Source of the DNA: Cyanoderma ruficeps
Lineage: Eukaryota; Chordata; Aves; Passeriformes; Timaliidae
Length of the DNA stretch: 64,000 bases
Assembly (NCBI GenBank): GCA_008694505.1
Contig: VZDJ01004378.1
Location: 9,299,472 to 9,363,471, forward strand
Reading direction: 5' to 3'
Shown: one piece after another, positions 24,801 through 38,300 of the stretch
How the letters are laid out: each line of letters begins with the position of its first letter
Numbering within the stretch: the stretch's first letter is position 1
Made by a program: the position numbers and the translations under genes
Notes under the pieces: generated by a model
Database searches by the model: none
The model's input: the letters and a program-made list of their open reading frames with translations, nothing else
What the model was told of the DNA's origin: nothing

Positions 24801-27606
24801 CACCCTGAACTGGCTTTCCTTCACTTCAATTTCCCATCCCCAGCTTTAAGCATGCTTTATTGGCAGTGGCCCTTTTTATAGAGCTCAATTTTGTGATGAA
24901 AAGGCAGCTTTTGAACTTTTCACTGGGGGAGTTGCAGTCCAGGAACCAACAAAATTTGTGAAAGCTTTTCACCATATCTTCTACTTAATTCACCAAATCC
25001 ATCTAGACGGATTACATTAAAAGCTACAGAGGATTTTCTCTGTTTTGGAGTGCACTGTACCTTTCATGTCTGCAGTGTGGGGTTTAGTTGACAGGTTTAA
25101 TTGTTCCCAGATTCAGCAATCCTCATTAGTTTGCATTTAGTGCTGTGTCTTTTATGGATGGTAGATTATTTGAGATGACTTGCTATTGCAGAAATAGTTA
25201 TTTCCAAGCTGCTGCCAAGAGACTGCAAATTATTTTCATCTAACACTCACAAGATTATACTTTCACGTTCTTGTACCCAGTCCTGACGAACCTGACTTTA
25301 AAAGGAAAATTTAGGCAATGACTATCTCCTCATTGCAATTTCACACAGATTATCTTAAACAAATGGAAGTGTCTTGAGACTTGCACAGTGCAGATGCCAG
25401 GGAATGCCCAAATGCTCATTGATTACATTAACAGTTTTGGTCACGGATGGTGTAATTCTCCCCTATGACAGTTCCTAACATAGAAATATAAAAGGGTTGG
25501 TTGCTGGATTGCTTACACTGAATGTTAAAACACTTTGCTGTTAGACCAGGTGAATTTCAACATAGTGTGAATGATGCTGTTCCTTTCTCTGATAGCCACA
25601 GGAACCAGTAAGTATCTTTGTGGTAGTATAATAAATAGCAACAATTATTATGCTGCAGCAATAGCTTACCAATAAACTGAATTAAGCTTACTTCATGTCA
25701 GATTTATGTTCATATCATTCATAGTAATACATTCAGAATCCCTTTAAGGTTTGGGTGATACCAGTTAGCACGTGGTCAGAGTGTAATGAACCACGTGTAA
25801 ATGTATCAATCTCTGAGGGTCCAGCCTTTGCAGAGAAGTGGCTAAAATTAATTAGAGATTGCTCTTCAGAGGTAGTTTGTAAAGCAAAAGGTTTAATGAA
25901 GAAAAATAATAAAATAACAAACATTACAGAAAACAAAAGATAAGCCGTGCACTGGTGTCTGAGAAAACTTCTGACACCCTGCTAAAACACTCCAAAAAGC
26001 CTTTTGCTTCTCTTGTGCTCTTTCCTAAATACTGAATGTTTTTGAAAGGACAACCTGGCCTGCTGCCAATAAGCTCACCAAGAGGTTTTGAGTTACACCC
26101 TCAGAGCCCAATCCATGTTTTTGTGCTGGTGCTGAGCCAATCACTGCCAGGAAGGTATGGAAAAATCTAGGTAAAGTTCCTAAAATGTCTAGAGGTAGAC
26201 TGCAACTCTTTCCCTATTTGGAAACACCTGTAGTGGGTTTGGGAATTACATTCCTAAGTTTGGTATTTATTTTTATTTACTTGTTTATTTACTTTTTAAA
26301 CAGACATCCAGTACTAACTTGTGTCCTACCTCAAGTTTCTACACTATTTCTAGAATTGTGTACTCTCTTTATAAAAGAACTGTCTGTCTATAGAGAGGTG
26401 GAAATTGCAGCTGACACTTAGGCTGTATGAATACAAAGCTGATTTCTTGGCTGCCTTTCATTCTAAATTCTTTCTTCCAAGTTACCTCCAGGTAGCTACT
26501 CCTTCCTTGAACAATATCTGTAGTTATGAAATTTCTGTGACTATTGCCTTAATTGATGGGGCAAGAACTGATTAGTAAAAATGATGTCATAGGAATACTG
26601 AATATGGTCTTTATTAAGAGCTCATTAATTTTGTCCACCAGATTTGTATTTACTGAACAACTTAATTCCTAAAATTGTTTGAGTTAAAGCCCCTGATTTC
26701 ACTCTGGCTTTTGACTTGCCTTTGCTCTGCAGGTGTACTTGATTTCATTTCTATTGCCCTGATTTCTAGTTATACTATACACCCAGAATTATTCTTTCAT
26801 CATTTGCTTTGTGTGAGTGGTTGCATATCTGTCTTGAAGCCTACAAATTTCCATTTTCTTCCGTTGCTGATGTCTAAACCAAATACTTGAAAAATATGCC
26901 TGAGGTTGGTACCAGGTTGGTCCTCAACTTACAATCTGTGAAGACTTTTCAAGAATGTGTGTTCACTAAATGTAGATTTGAAACATAGTCCCGCCTGTGA
27001 AAATTATGTCTGCCTAGTTTTGATTTAATGATGTTGGAGAGTTTTATGATGTCTGAACAGTTGTGGATTTCATGCTGTTCAAAATACGTGTTCAACAAAT
27101 TCATGGCCTGTAGTTATGACTGTTGGCTTGCTCTGTGCATATTGGTTTACATTAAGAATGCAATGTTTGCTCAGCTAAGTGTCAGCTCCTACAACACTGA
27201 TTAAGGCTATCTTGCATTCGCAGCTCATCCACAAATAAGCTGGCAGTAGGTAATAACTGCTGCTAGCATTGGATCCTGAATTCTACAGTATGCAGTGTTT
27301 TAATGGATGAAGCAGCTCACATCAAAGTCTTTTTGGGTTGTTTGGGGTCTTCTGGAGAGAAGTACTGCTACTGTATCACAAGGATTAAGCTTGTCTCCTG
27401 TGCTACAGAACTGCAATCTGGAAAGAGTCTGGATTTTGGTCTGCAGTGTGCTGTCTGCTAAAAGCTCTTTTCTCTGGCTTACCTTCTCATTGTATCACTG
27501 TAGGCTGGGCTAGAGAATTCAGAACTGGCTTTTTCTTGATGCTTTTTTATATGATGGATGTCTAGATTGTGGAAAGGTAGCTTGGCATTCCCATAAATTG
27601 TTAAAT

Positions 27607-27629
27607 CTTATTTATTTATTTATTTATTA
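27607..27629. repeat. (TTTA)n microsatellite
   Basis: About five to six copies of the tetranucleotide tatt/ttta in unbroken order. The flanks do not match a retrotransposon end. Confidence 0.85.
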
Positions 27630-30600
27630 TGATGTGTCTCAATTTTCAGCCTTTCTGTTTCGCTAGGTGTCAATATAACCAAAAGAGAATAGTTCAAATG
27701 TCTTCAGTTTCAGCTTGCCAGAATGCAGCCATTACTGGAACCTGCTTGATTGTCAGTTCAAGTTGGTGCTGTGGATCTGGATTGCTTTTTCCTTGACCTC
27801 TATTTCCATCACAACAAAAAATGCCATCAGAAATTTTATTGCTGGGAGATCCTCACTGCCTGGTTATAACAGCCACATTTTTGGCCACAAATTTATCTGA
27901 CTCTACCATTTGACAAGACCTTCGGATTTGAAATCATTAATGCCTTTGCTCTGAATAAATGTGGTCTAATTTTCTTGGCTATTTTTAGTGCATAGTGAAA
28001 ATGCATCACAGCTAGACTCCATTTTTGATTGTGTATTACAGTTATAGTTGAGTAGCTTGCGCTCTTCTTCAATGTATCTCATAGGAAATCTTGGATTTTC
28101 TTAACTCACTCTTGACATTCACTTCTCTGCATCTCCAGTGATGACAGATACTGCTGCTTTTAAATCTTTCATTATAACATAACACAATAATTGTTTTCAG
28201 ACCATATTCAGTGATAAACTAATACAGCTGCACACCGTGTTGGCAAACCTTGAGTGTTGGTCTGGAGATGAATTCACTGGTAATACCAGAGGAGAAAAGA
28301 CACAATTTCTGGCATGAGATATAATCTGCACTTGAAGATTGCATCAACCACTTTGAGCTTTCTTCAGTTCCTTCTGTGAACTTCAGTTAACCACAGGGCC
28401 AAGTCAAAGTAAGGAAGAAAAAGCAGCTTTAACTTTTTCCGAAGACTCCAAACTTTATAGGTTACTTCACAAAAAATGCTCTGACATTAGTTTTTATATG
28501 TCACTGAACTCAGAGTGAGTTCAGATTGCTGACGAGAACGTGGTGACTGTATAGATCCATGTTTATTGTGAAGGGATTGCCAAAGTTTTGTAGCATACTT
28601 TCCCCAAGGTGTCATTCATGCACTATTGGTGGATTTGCTCTTGCCACTGCATGCCATAGTTAACTATTTCTCTATGGCTAAATCAATTTTTTTTCAATAA
28701 TTTATCAAAAAAATTGTGGCTAGTTTATAACATGGAAATTTTCATGTCTCTGCAGTTAAACAGGAACTCACACTTGCAGTCCACACTTCCCCTGCACTCA
28801 AGGAGTGTCCTGCCACCTGTCAGCTCCAGCCCAAAGCTTGGTGATCTTGGCATTGCTGTGGCAGGGTGGATAAATGGCAGGGTAGACTTTCCAGAGATGA
28901 CAGTGCGACAGTCAGACTTAATGACTTGTATACACAACAATAAATATTGCAGTATCTCTTAAAATTTCTGTAACTATATCCCATAACTATGGTTGGTGGT
29001 TGCTACAGGAATAAATGAATGCTTGTTATGAGCAATTAAACCTCTATGTATTAGTGATGTTAGACATAAAATGTAGCAGTTAAAGTATATTTAAAAATTT
29101 AAATGTATCAGAAACATCTATTGTTCTAATATAAAGGGAACACTTCAGCATTTTACTAAGAAACTTTGCTAGGTAAAAGTAGTTGCATTTAGCATAGTGT
29201 ATTTAATCAACATAGAAATTCATGAATAAATTTTTTTAGGAGTTCACCATTTTTTTCCCTCAATCAAGTTTTATTTTAAAAATTCTTTACTAAAATGTTA
29301 CATTTTAAAATTATGATATTCCAAGTGCCAAACCAAAGAAGCGCTTTGCTAAACTGTAACATTTTGGATATTGACTATATTTAAAAAAAAAAAATTGGGA
29401 AGAGAAAATTTGCTGTACATAAAAAACTGTCTTTGAAAAAATTTTGTCTGTTGCACAATTTAAAAGTAACAGGATAAGTCCTTAATCCTTAGTTTTATTT
29501 GATTCTTTGAGTGTCAGGACGACTGTCAATGAAAATATTCTAAAAGTGCATTTTACTATGAACTTTGAAGTATTGCATATAATATTTTTCAATTTTCAAT
29601 GTATTCTACAGAAAAATCATATTGCAAACCTTTCAATGTTTTTAGACCTATGAAACAGTTAACCTTAAATAATTTCATGAGGTGAAATAAAACCTGAAAA
29701 AGAAGAAAAGGACAGGAACATTGCTTACGTGCTGATGGCTTGTCCATGACAACTGTTGGGAAATAGATCATAAGTCAGGTTCTCGGATCATACCAGTTTC
29801 ACTGTAAAAATGGCACGGAGAAGAAAAAGCAGTAGAGAGATGAAATAGCCGTTTCCTTGGATGGAATATGAAGTTGGGATAGACGAAGAACAACAGCCAC
29901 CATTTTCCACTCAGTTTAACAGAGAGATAAATCAGATGGTTTTATTTGCTACAGTTTGGGCTCTTTTGTCCTCTGAGATTTCTAACCATACCCTCCCCAA
30001 AGTCTGCAGCCTTGCACCTCTCTTATCTCCAGGGCTATTATCAAAGATGTAAAGAGACAGGGTCCTCTGGGTCTGCTATGGTGTGTCTTGGCCTTGATTT
30101 TTGTCTCACTAATCTCTTCAGGATTAATTCAGTAAATGGAGATTAAGTCCTCAACATTGAGATTCATAATTCTAAATATGGTTGCTAGGCCTCCTTCCAA
30201 AATGTGGGTGTTAAAAATTTGGTCTCCTTTACAGTGAAGATAGAAAAATTAGGTCTTTAGGTCTATAGTGAGCATAGAGAATCCTCAACAACTTCATGTT
30301 GGGAGGTGTTAACAGGCTGGAAGTGACAAGAAAAATTATGACTTTTAGCACATAGGGATATGCAGCCAGCTGGCATTTTGGAGTTACATGCACTACATTC
30401 ACCAAAGCAACGACTTTGACTTAAATTTTCATAGCAAGGCTATTACCATCAGGATATGAAATAACCTTCTCATGAGATCTTCTTGCATTTTAATGTACCC
30501 TCCTTGTAAGGTGAATCACCCACAGCAGGAATGACAGACAGAGTCCCACTAGTGCAGGTCACACAGTTGCTGATGAGGCCATTTCGTGGAATGGGAGTTC

Positions 30601-32381
30601 AAACTCCTTTTGACAGGGATGATTTGGACACATGCATGATAAATGTTATAACCCTTAAATTCATGGATTAAATGAGGCTGGAACATCACAAGCACCACTG
30701 CCAACTCTACCTTTCCAGCTATATTTTCTAGTGACTTCTGCCAGGATGTAATGTGAATAAATGAAGCACTCTTGAATACTGCATAAGGTTAGACAGAAGA
30801 CAAGTGTTAAAAGGTAAGTGCAGTAGAGATAATGATGTAAAGTTCACTTCTGAGCCTAAAGGTTTTCTGGGAATTTTCAATTGAAAGAGTAAGTATATAA
30901 AAAATTGGGCAGGGAGTTTGAGAATACCACTGATGCCAAAAATAGCTGATGTGATTATACCATTCCATAGCATGATTTCATCATTAATGACATAAATAAC
31001 AAATGTAAGGTTGTTATCTCAGCTACCTTTTGGTTTTTTGTACAGCTTTATGCAAATAAACATACATTTTGAGAGAATAGGTTAAAAATTAAGACTTTTG
31101 TAGATTTTTTGAACTTAAAAAATGGAGAACTTCCATTTTTAGGAGCCTGCTAGTCATTGCATCTGAAAGAATTTTATTAAATATGAATAAACCAAGTTTC
31201 AACATATACTCTATGAGAGATATCTTAGTTTTTGTATTTACTATCCAATCAGATGCCTGAAATTTTACCAGTATTTGCTATAAAAAAAATGAGAAGAAAA
31301 ACAACATCAACAATAAAAAAAGCCATAAGGAAAACCAAATATAGAACAAATCATATCTCTGAATGCAAAAGAATTGCAATTGGCTTTGAATGCTGTTTCA
31401 CAGTGCTAATGTTTTCCTAAAATTGTTGAAAATTTAGAACTTTTTCTTCTGTACAGAGAATATCATACTTGTAGACTGCCAATCAGTTGATGGAGTGATG
31501 TCTTATGTTTTAATTTAGATTGCTTTTGTGGCACTGTAACATAACTCATACAGCTTAAGCTTAAAAAACTCATATACTGAAGGTGGATCTCTGGCAATCT
31601 TCAGCCTAAATGCTGCATCTGTAGCCTTGGTTAAAAATACCCAACACAGTATAATGAAACTTCCTTAATTCAGAGGAGAGCGTTTTGGTATCTTTCAGCT
31701 GTGTGTCTGTGAATTTATATGTTTGTATATATGTACAGTGTTAAAGTAACCCCTCTATATTCCCCTGGTAAGCCAGTACCTCATTAGTTTACAGACTCAT
31801 CATTTTTGGCCTTCTAATTAACCCTCTTACTCTGAGTCAATGAAGAGAGTTGTTTGTTTGCTTTTAAATTATATAAAACTGAGCATATAATGCTGTGGAA
31901 CTTAAAGCTATAAATTTAATATACTGGAGCTGGTTATTAAATAAGTAATCAACTAGTTCAGTAGCTGAAAAAGTTGGGTTTTTTTCCAAGTCTCCCAAGG
32001 CACCCACTTCTCTTCACTCGTGCTATAGATTTATTTTTTTTTGTATATGCATTTTATTTTCTATCTTATGATGGGGTAGGCAAAAGCTTAATTAAGCTGC
32101 AGCTATATTTGCCAAAATTGGAACAATCTTTTTAGTGCTGTAAACAAAGATGATAGCATAATGAGAATTAAAAAGTAATGTGACAATGCACCTTTATTTT
32201 GGTAGGTAAAATAAGAGTATATTCCAGAAAAGAAGTCCTAGGTGAGCCAACTTCTAACACCTGCTTCCTTGAAATGCATCTGGATTTCAGGGGTCTAAAA
32301 AAATTATCCAGAATTAAGCTTCTTAGTAATGAAAATAATGAACAGAAAATATGTAGGATCACTGCAGCATTCCCACCACCC

Positions 32382-32413
32382 TTAAAAAAAAAAACAAAAC
32401 AAAACAAAAAAAA
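32382..32413. repeat. A-rich tract with AAAAC units
   Basis: A poly(A) run that passes into CAAAA units. A second, longer A/C tract follows about 200 bases later. Confidence 0.75.
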
Positions 32414-32616
32414 GGATGGAAACATTCAGATTGTTTTCTTTTGCATGAAGTCTACAGAAGAATCTTCTAACTGAACAACAAACTCTTTATTATTGACTGA
32501 GACTGCTAATAATTTTAAAACTATATAAATTCGACTTTATGAGGATATGACTCTGTTTGGAAGTGTAGTGTAATCTTCCCTTGGTGTTACCAAGAATTTC
32601 ATATCACAGGTCCTTT

Positions 32617-32755
32617 AAAACAAAACAAAACAAAACAAAAAACCAAAAACAAATAATAAAAAAAACCCCAAAACCCCACAAAAACAAAACACAGAAAACC
32701 CTCCAACCCCAAACAAACAAACAAAAACCCAAGAAAAAGCCACAAAACCCCAACT
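32617..32755. repeat. (AAAAC)n and A/C-rich low-complexity tract
   Basis: About 140 bases made almost only of A and C on the plus strand. It starts as regular CAAAA units and then contains C4 runs (32666-32669, 32674-32677) and further C3 or C4 runs up to 32750. The minus strand is G/T-rich with several G3-G4 runs, so it could form a G-quadruplex. The 69-codon open frame across it is a by-product of the absence of stops in A/C sequence. Confidence 0.85.
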
Positions 32756-33555
32756 CCCTAGATTTAAATATTATAAGAAAAATAGTGTAGGTAATTCAAT
32801 GTTTGAAGTTAAATTTTAGAAACTTAAAAAAAACAGTTTTAAAACAATTTAGACTATCCTATGAAATCACTGATTTTTTTTCATACACATTTCAATAATA
32901 TGTGAAATTATTAACTCCATTACCTCACATAGCTATATCTCTGCTAAATAGCAGTTGAATGTTTGTCTTCACTTTTTTTCCCCTTTGATAGCTTTCTGGT
33001 AATGTACTGAATTAAGAGGTTTTGTTATCAATGGGAACCATCTTCTACTCTGCAGTAGAGCATGTCACACAACAACACACAGGAGCCATGAAATTTGATA
33101 GCATTTTAAAGTTTGCCTCCTTCACTATCTGTTATTGCATACAAAACCCCACAAAATAAACTACTGTGGCTGTAAACTAGAGATTTTTTTTTTTTAATTC
33201 TCCTGCTGGAAAAAGTCTAAGCTTTAGAAATGCCAGCATTTTTCAACAAAGTTTATTGGATTCAGATTTAATTCTTTCTAATTATAGCTAAAGTGTAGTG
33301 TTTATTAATATTTTACTGAATTTGTAAGAGGATAAGATTTATACATGTGTGAAAATCTTAATTCTTAAACTGACATAGGAACATGTTTTTACTTAGAGCT
33401 GATGCAGAGAAAAATCCTGAAGGAGAAGGTGGTGTGGGAAAAATGATGTCAAAACCAATCTTTTTTTTTTTAAATAATAATGACCTGAATTTTAATGCAC
33501 AGAAGAACATTCAACTATGTTCAATAGCGATACTGCGAAATTACTAGGGAAGGAG

Positions 33556-33607
33556 AAATTGCCCAATATTTCTTTGTAGGTGTTAATTTTCATTGTGGCA
33601 GCTGGCC
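33556..33607. repeat. 52-bp direct repeat, copy 1
   Basis: This 52-base segment, centred on aatatttctttgtaggtgtt, recurs in direct orientation at 33836-33887 with only a few differences. The copies start 280 bases apart. The sequence before each copy (ttacta followed by G-rich bases) is also similar, so the true duplication may begin some 15 bases earlier. No transposon is recognised between or around the copies. Confidence 0.85.
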
Positions 33608-33835
33608 AGTTTCAGATATCATTACAGGTTTACAGAAAACAAAGTACTGGTGTTAAAGCCTAGCAAAGTATCAAAATAAATTAATAACACTAGAAGTCTA
33701 AGGGACAATTTTCCCATTCATGAAGATCAAAACCAAAATTCTGGACCTTACCATTAAGTTATATCAGCTTATATTAATGAATATTCTATGTAACATCAAT
33801 CTTTAAACTCATGTTTGTCTTGTTACTATTATGGG

Positions 33836-33887
33836 GAATTGTCTAATATTTCTTTGTAGGTGTTAATTTCCATTTTGGCAGCTGGCC
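33836..33887. repeat. 52-bp direct repeat, copy 2
   Basis: Second copy of the segment at 33556-33607, same orientation, ending in the shared gcagctggcc. Similarity ends soon after this point in both copies. The likely origin is a local tandem duplication of about 280 bp whose remaining parts have diverged or been lost. Confidence 0.85.
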
Positions 33888-34463
33888 TTCAGTAAAAATT
33901 TTAGTGTTCTTCCATTCAATATGACTTTGACATTTATTCTTAGAAAGGTAAATAGTGTTCTAATGTCTTTCATTTTTTAGAGTATACTTACAAAAAGAAA
34001 GATGAAGCAGACACAGAAGTGATTTGACCTTTCAAAAAATATTTGCAGCAACTTGTTGCTCTGTTAAACTGCTTTGCATAATTCAAAACATGGATTCCAA
34101 GAGCTAATTATCACATCTATATTTAAACCAGTGTTCACCGAAAACTTACAAAATCTTGTCACAAACATTTTTGAACAATTTCAAGATGAGGCAGAGTACA
34201 TGTGGCTGTGAAAGGAGAATGCTGATATATAAATATATAGAAATTTTACTGAAGTGAACAATTCTACATTTTTACTTACTTTACTTGTATCATAGGTGGG
34301 TGTAGAAATGACGCTGTTTTACAGATAATTTCAGTAAATAACATGCCTTTTTCCTTTACATAAATATATTGGGAGCTAACTCAGAGCTCTGTTACCATGA
34401 CCTGGTGAGAATATCATTGTTTCAGTTCAGTGGCTTTAATTTATCTGAGTATTACAATATTTT

Positions 34464-35205
34464 CATAAAACCATAGAGATCTTCAGTTGCATGAGGATCA
34501 TGGAGTCCAACTCCCTACTGCTACCAGGATGACCGAAAGCTAAATCATGTGAATAAAAGCATCATCCAGACACTCCTTGAACTCTGGCAGGCTTCCTGCC
34601 ATGACCATTTCCGTGGGGAGCCTTTCCTATGCCCAAACACCCTCTCAGTTAAGAGAGGACATTTTCCTAATTTCCAGCCTGAACTTCCCCTGATGCAGCT
34701 TCATTCCATTTCCTTGGGTCCTGTCACTGGTCACCAGAGAGAGGAGATCTGTGCCTGCCCCTCTGCTGCTCACCTTGAGGGAGTTGTAGACAGCCATGAG
34801 GCCTTCCCTCAGACTCCGAACAAATCAGGTGACCTCAGATGATCCTGATATGTCTTGCCCTCAAGGCCTTTCACAGTCTTGATAATTCTTCTCTGGATAT
34901 ATTTATGATTTTATGTCCTTCTTATATGGAAGTGCCCAAAATTGCACACGGTATTCCAGGTAAGGTTGCGCCTGCATAGATTTGAGTAGGACAACCACAT
35001 CTCTCACCCAGCCAGTGATAATGGTTGGTTGATATTCCTGATACCCCTCTGGGTGCCAGGGCATACTGCTGACTCGTGTTCAAAGAGTCTCCAGACATCT
35101 TTCCAAAAAGCTCTTCTCCAACTTCTCATTCCTCAATTTGTATGCACAAACAGAATGTTTTATTTAAATTACCATTACTTCATCTTACTGAACCAGACTG
35201 TGGAT
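34464..35205 (-). mobile_element. CR1 LINE fragment (minus strand)
   Basis: The left edge carries a decayed CR1 3' terminus (cataaaaccatagag), then catggagtccaactccc, the reverse complement of the CR1 3' block. Rightwards it follows CR1 sequence of the type (...)tgaactctggcagg, ttcctaatttccagcctgaac, ggtcctgtcactggtcacc, and gcccaaaattgcacacggtattccagg. The last corresponds to the conserved 'CTCGAATACTGTGTTCAGTTTTGG' block of the reverse transcriptase. It fades at about 35.2 kb. It is longer than the copy at 21.4 kb but still 5'-truncated and full of indels. Confidence 0.92.
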
Positions 35206-35220
35206 ATTTTGACCAGGTTT

Positions 35221-35300
35221 ATTTTTTTTTTTAGGTTGGTTTGTTTGTTTGCTTATTTGTTTGGGTTTTGGTTTTTTGGGGTTTTTTTGGGGGGGGGTGA
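35221..35300. repeat. T/G-rich tract with G3, G4 and G9 runs
   Basis: A T/G low-complexity stretch directly beyond the CR1 fragment. G runs occur at 35263-35265, 35278-35281 and 35289-35297, separated by short T-rich loops. A plus-strand G-quadruplex is possible. It is roughly the reverse complement in style of the A/C tract at 32.6 kb. The 126-codon open frame across it (35029-35409) is explained by the CR1 plus this stop-poor tract. Confidence 0.8.
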
Positions 35301-38300
35301 ATTTGGTGCACTTTTTTTAGTGATTTTTGTTTGTCTCAATTTTTGTTGTGTGGTTGAGCCAAAAGAAGGAGTGATCCACAGTAGTCAATCTCTGCCCAAA
35401 CTTCATTGAATAAAAAATCTCAAACAAGAAAAAAATCAACACATTATCTCATGAGAACACATTACTGTCATCTGCAGTAGTCAGAACAATGAAGTCTGAC
35501 CACACATTGTCATCGGATGCAGAGTAATATTTAGAGGTTTTGTTAGATACAAGTTTTTAAAAAATTATCTCTTCTGCAAAGAAAGAAAATATTATTTAAC
35601 TTTTTGACTAGTGCCTGGTGCTTAAAGAATGGGGGGAGGTCTGTGAAAATTAGAGTTTACATATGTCTCATTTTCTTTTAATGAAAATAAAATGGCTTTA
35701 TTCTGTAATTATGCCTGTAACTTGAGAAGCAATAGATATTTCTACTTTCTAGAAATTCACAGGTTAAGGGAGGAAATCTTAGAAAATTAATCCTTTTGCT
35801 ACATAAAGAATTCAAGCTGGAATAATTTTCTCTTTCAGAAGTAATAGAATAGAGCTTTGTACACCAGAAGATAAAAAACTTGCAAGAAGTATCTTGAATA
35901 AAATAACTAATATTTACCCAGCACAGGTAAAATTAATATTGTAAAGTCCATCTCTGTGGGGTTTTATTAACCCTTAGTACTAGCCTCCATTGTAGCTGTT
36001 ATATGTATTTGAAAGAGGTACTCCCCACATAGCCAAGAGTTAAGAATAACCTTCTTTTAAATATTTAGTTGATGTAGCTGATGTATAATGTGTATTGCAC
36101 TTTGTGGGTGTTATTCCGAGATACAAAAAGTGTTGTTCATAATCCCTCTTTTTACTGGAAAATGTATGCTCACTAACTTAGTTTCAAGTGCTGCTAAAAG
36201 AAAATCTGCAGACAGAGCAAAAGGGCAAAAGGGTGACATCTGGCATAGCAGACTTTCTAAGATCGTTTTGGCACACAGCCTGCATTAAACGGCAGACGCT
36301 GAGGAAAAAAAATTGGAATCAAAAAAAAGAGAGTAAAATGAAAAATTTATTTCTGATCTTTAGCTATTGTAAACCACTCAAAACTAGTCACAGCACTTTA
36401 TTTTATTGTCTGCATGCCTTGCACTGGGCCATTCTGTGATCTCTAAATTACCCAAAACCAGGTCTGACGTGTGACATTTTATCAGCCTGATTACAGCTAC
36501 TCACTGCAGCGCTTTCTAATCACTATACACTCGATTTCACCTTTCCAATTTTCACCTGAATGAGTGATACACAAAAACATCCTCACTATTACCACACTTC
36601 ATGCGCTTCATTTTTCAGAATGGTGGAAAGATGATACACATGCCATGCTATTTGAAGTGTGGCAAAATGCATTTTATACTTTAAACAAACTGTGCCATGG
36701 AAAGCATGAGATGCATGTCCTTGGAGGAAAACAGTCCATGCATTTCATCTACACAGGGAAAGAACATAAAAAGAAATAGATAGATGTTATAACTATTAAA
36801 CCTACCTTGAGGCATGGATGTTTTTTAGGATCCGTGTCTGACTGAGCAAAAAAATAGAATTAGTGATCTCATTGGCCCTTTTCGTTTCACTGAGTTCCTT
36901 ACTGGACTTCTTTGTTTCAGATGTAACTAAGAAGGAGTGGAAAGGATGGTATTAATTTTGAGTGATCAATAACTCATTGCTTTACGACTCAAAGAGCTAA
37001 TTCTGCCAAATCTCTGAGTTACTGATTTTCTGTTTAGAGTCTTTTGGGTATCTGAGAGTCTTCACTGTCATTTAAAGCAATACATACACATACACATTAG
37101 GGAGGTGCTCCTCTGCTTTCTGTGGTGTTGCTGAGAAGCCACACTGCAAATTAGCTTTCAGAAATATATCTGCATTTATGTATGTGATAATCCAAAACCA
37201 TAGAGCGTCCCTCTTTTTTGATCTGTCTGTTCCTGTCACCTTAAAGGAATGTGGAAATGTAACACTACAAAAAGTGTAGTATAATAATAGTTATATGATA
37301 GTTAATATACATAATATACATAATATACATAATATACATCATAATAATAACAACAACAATAATAATAATGCTTTTGCATGGCCTTAGGCTTCTTTAACTA
37401 TTTTTCTCTGTTTCTTTTCCTTGAATCCTTGCCTCACCATGTCAGTTCCTCTACTTCAGCAGGCAGAAAAATATTAAGGTTTTTTTACCTCTACTTTTGG
37501 AATCAGCTTGGAGTGATTGGGCACTTGGGGAGCAAGTATTTGTTTTATGCTGCCTGGTATACTGTGAATTTAAGCAGATGCTATGGAAGTGGTATTCATA
37601 GGCCAAAGGATTTTCTATTTTTGCTAACAGAAAAGAAAGGTTGATTCTGAGCTCTTCCATAAAACAGTTTCCTAAAATGCAGCAAAAGGCATGGAGTAAC
37701 ACGAGCAGTGTATTTGGATAAAACTAAACAACCAAACAAGAAATCAACAAATGTAGTACATTCCCTTTTCACAGAGGCTGTAAAGAAACTTGGAAAAGCA
37801 AGTTCATTTCTAAAGCTCTATGATAAGCTGTCATAAGAACATGCATACATGCTAGATATTTATCTTAGTCCAAATATCTTTACTCAGTTCTTGACAACAT
37901 GAGTCATCACTGAGATAAATTTTGCACTCTTATATTAAAGCATCACCACAAAGAATTATATTTTATAAAACTGAAAGGGAAACATTATAGATTGGACTTC
38001 TGCAGTGAACCATTGTTTTGGGGAAACAATGAGAATGAAATTAATTCTCCATCGAAATAAATCTTGAAGTCTCAACTTATTTTCCCAAGAACATCTGCCT
38101 TTCATCCGATATAAACATAAGATTTGGCAGAGTTTACTCATCCTTGCTCAGATGAAGCCAAGAACCAAAATAAACATGAAGAATAATTCAGTGTTGAATG
38201 CTGATGGCAGAGATTTGGGTATAAATTTTACAGTGATTTTAGCTAGTGCTATTAATTCTTCATACAGAATAACATGAGCTGAGGAAAAACTTACAAAAAA

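Larger units (their letters stand above)
21806..34463. other. unique AT-rich non-coding DNA
   Basis: About 12.6 kb with no recognised mobile element apart from short low-complexity tracts. Open frames are all under about 95 codons and lack motifs. Several (for example 28714-28962 plus and 28725-28940 minus) overlap each other on opposite strands, as expected by chance. A very AT-rich stretch lies at about 29.04-29.48 kb. A 52-bp direct duplication near 33.6-33.9 kb is listed separately. Confidence 0.5.
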
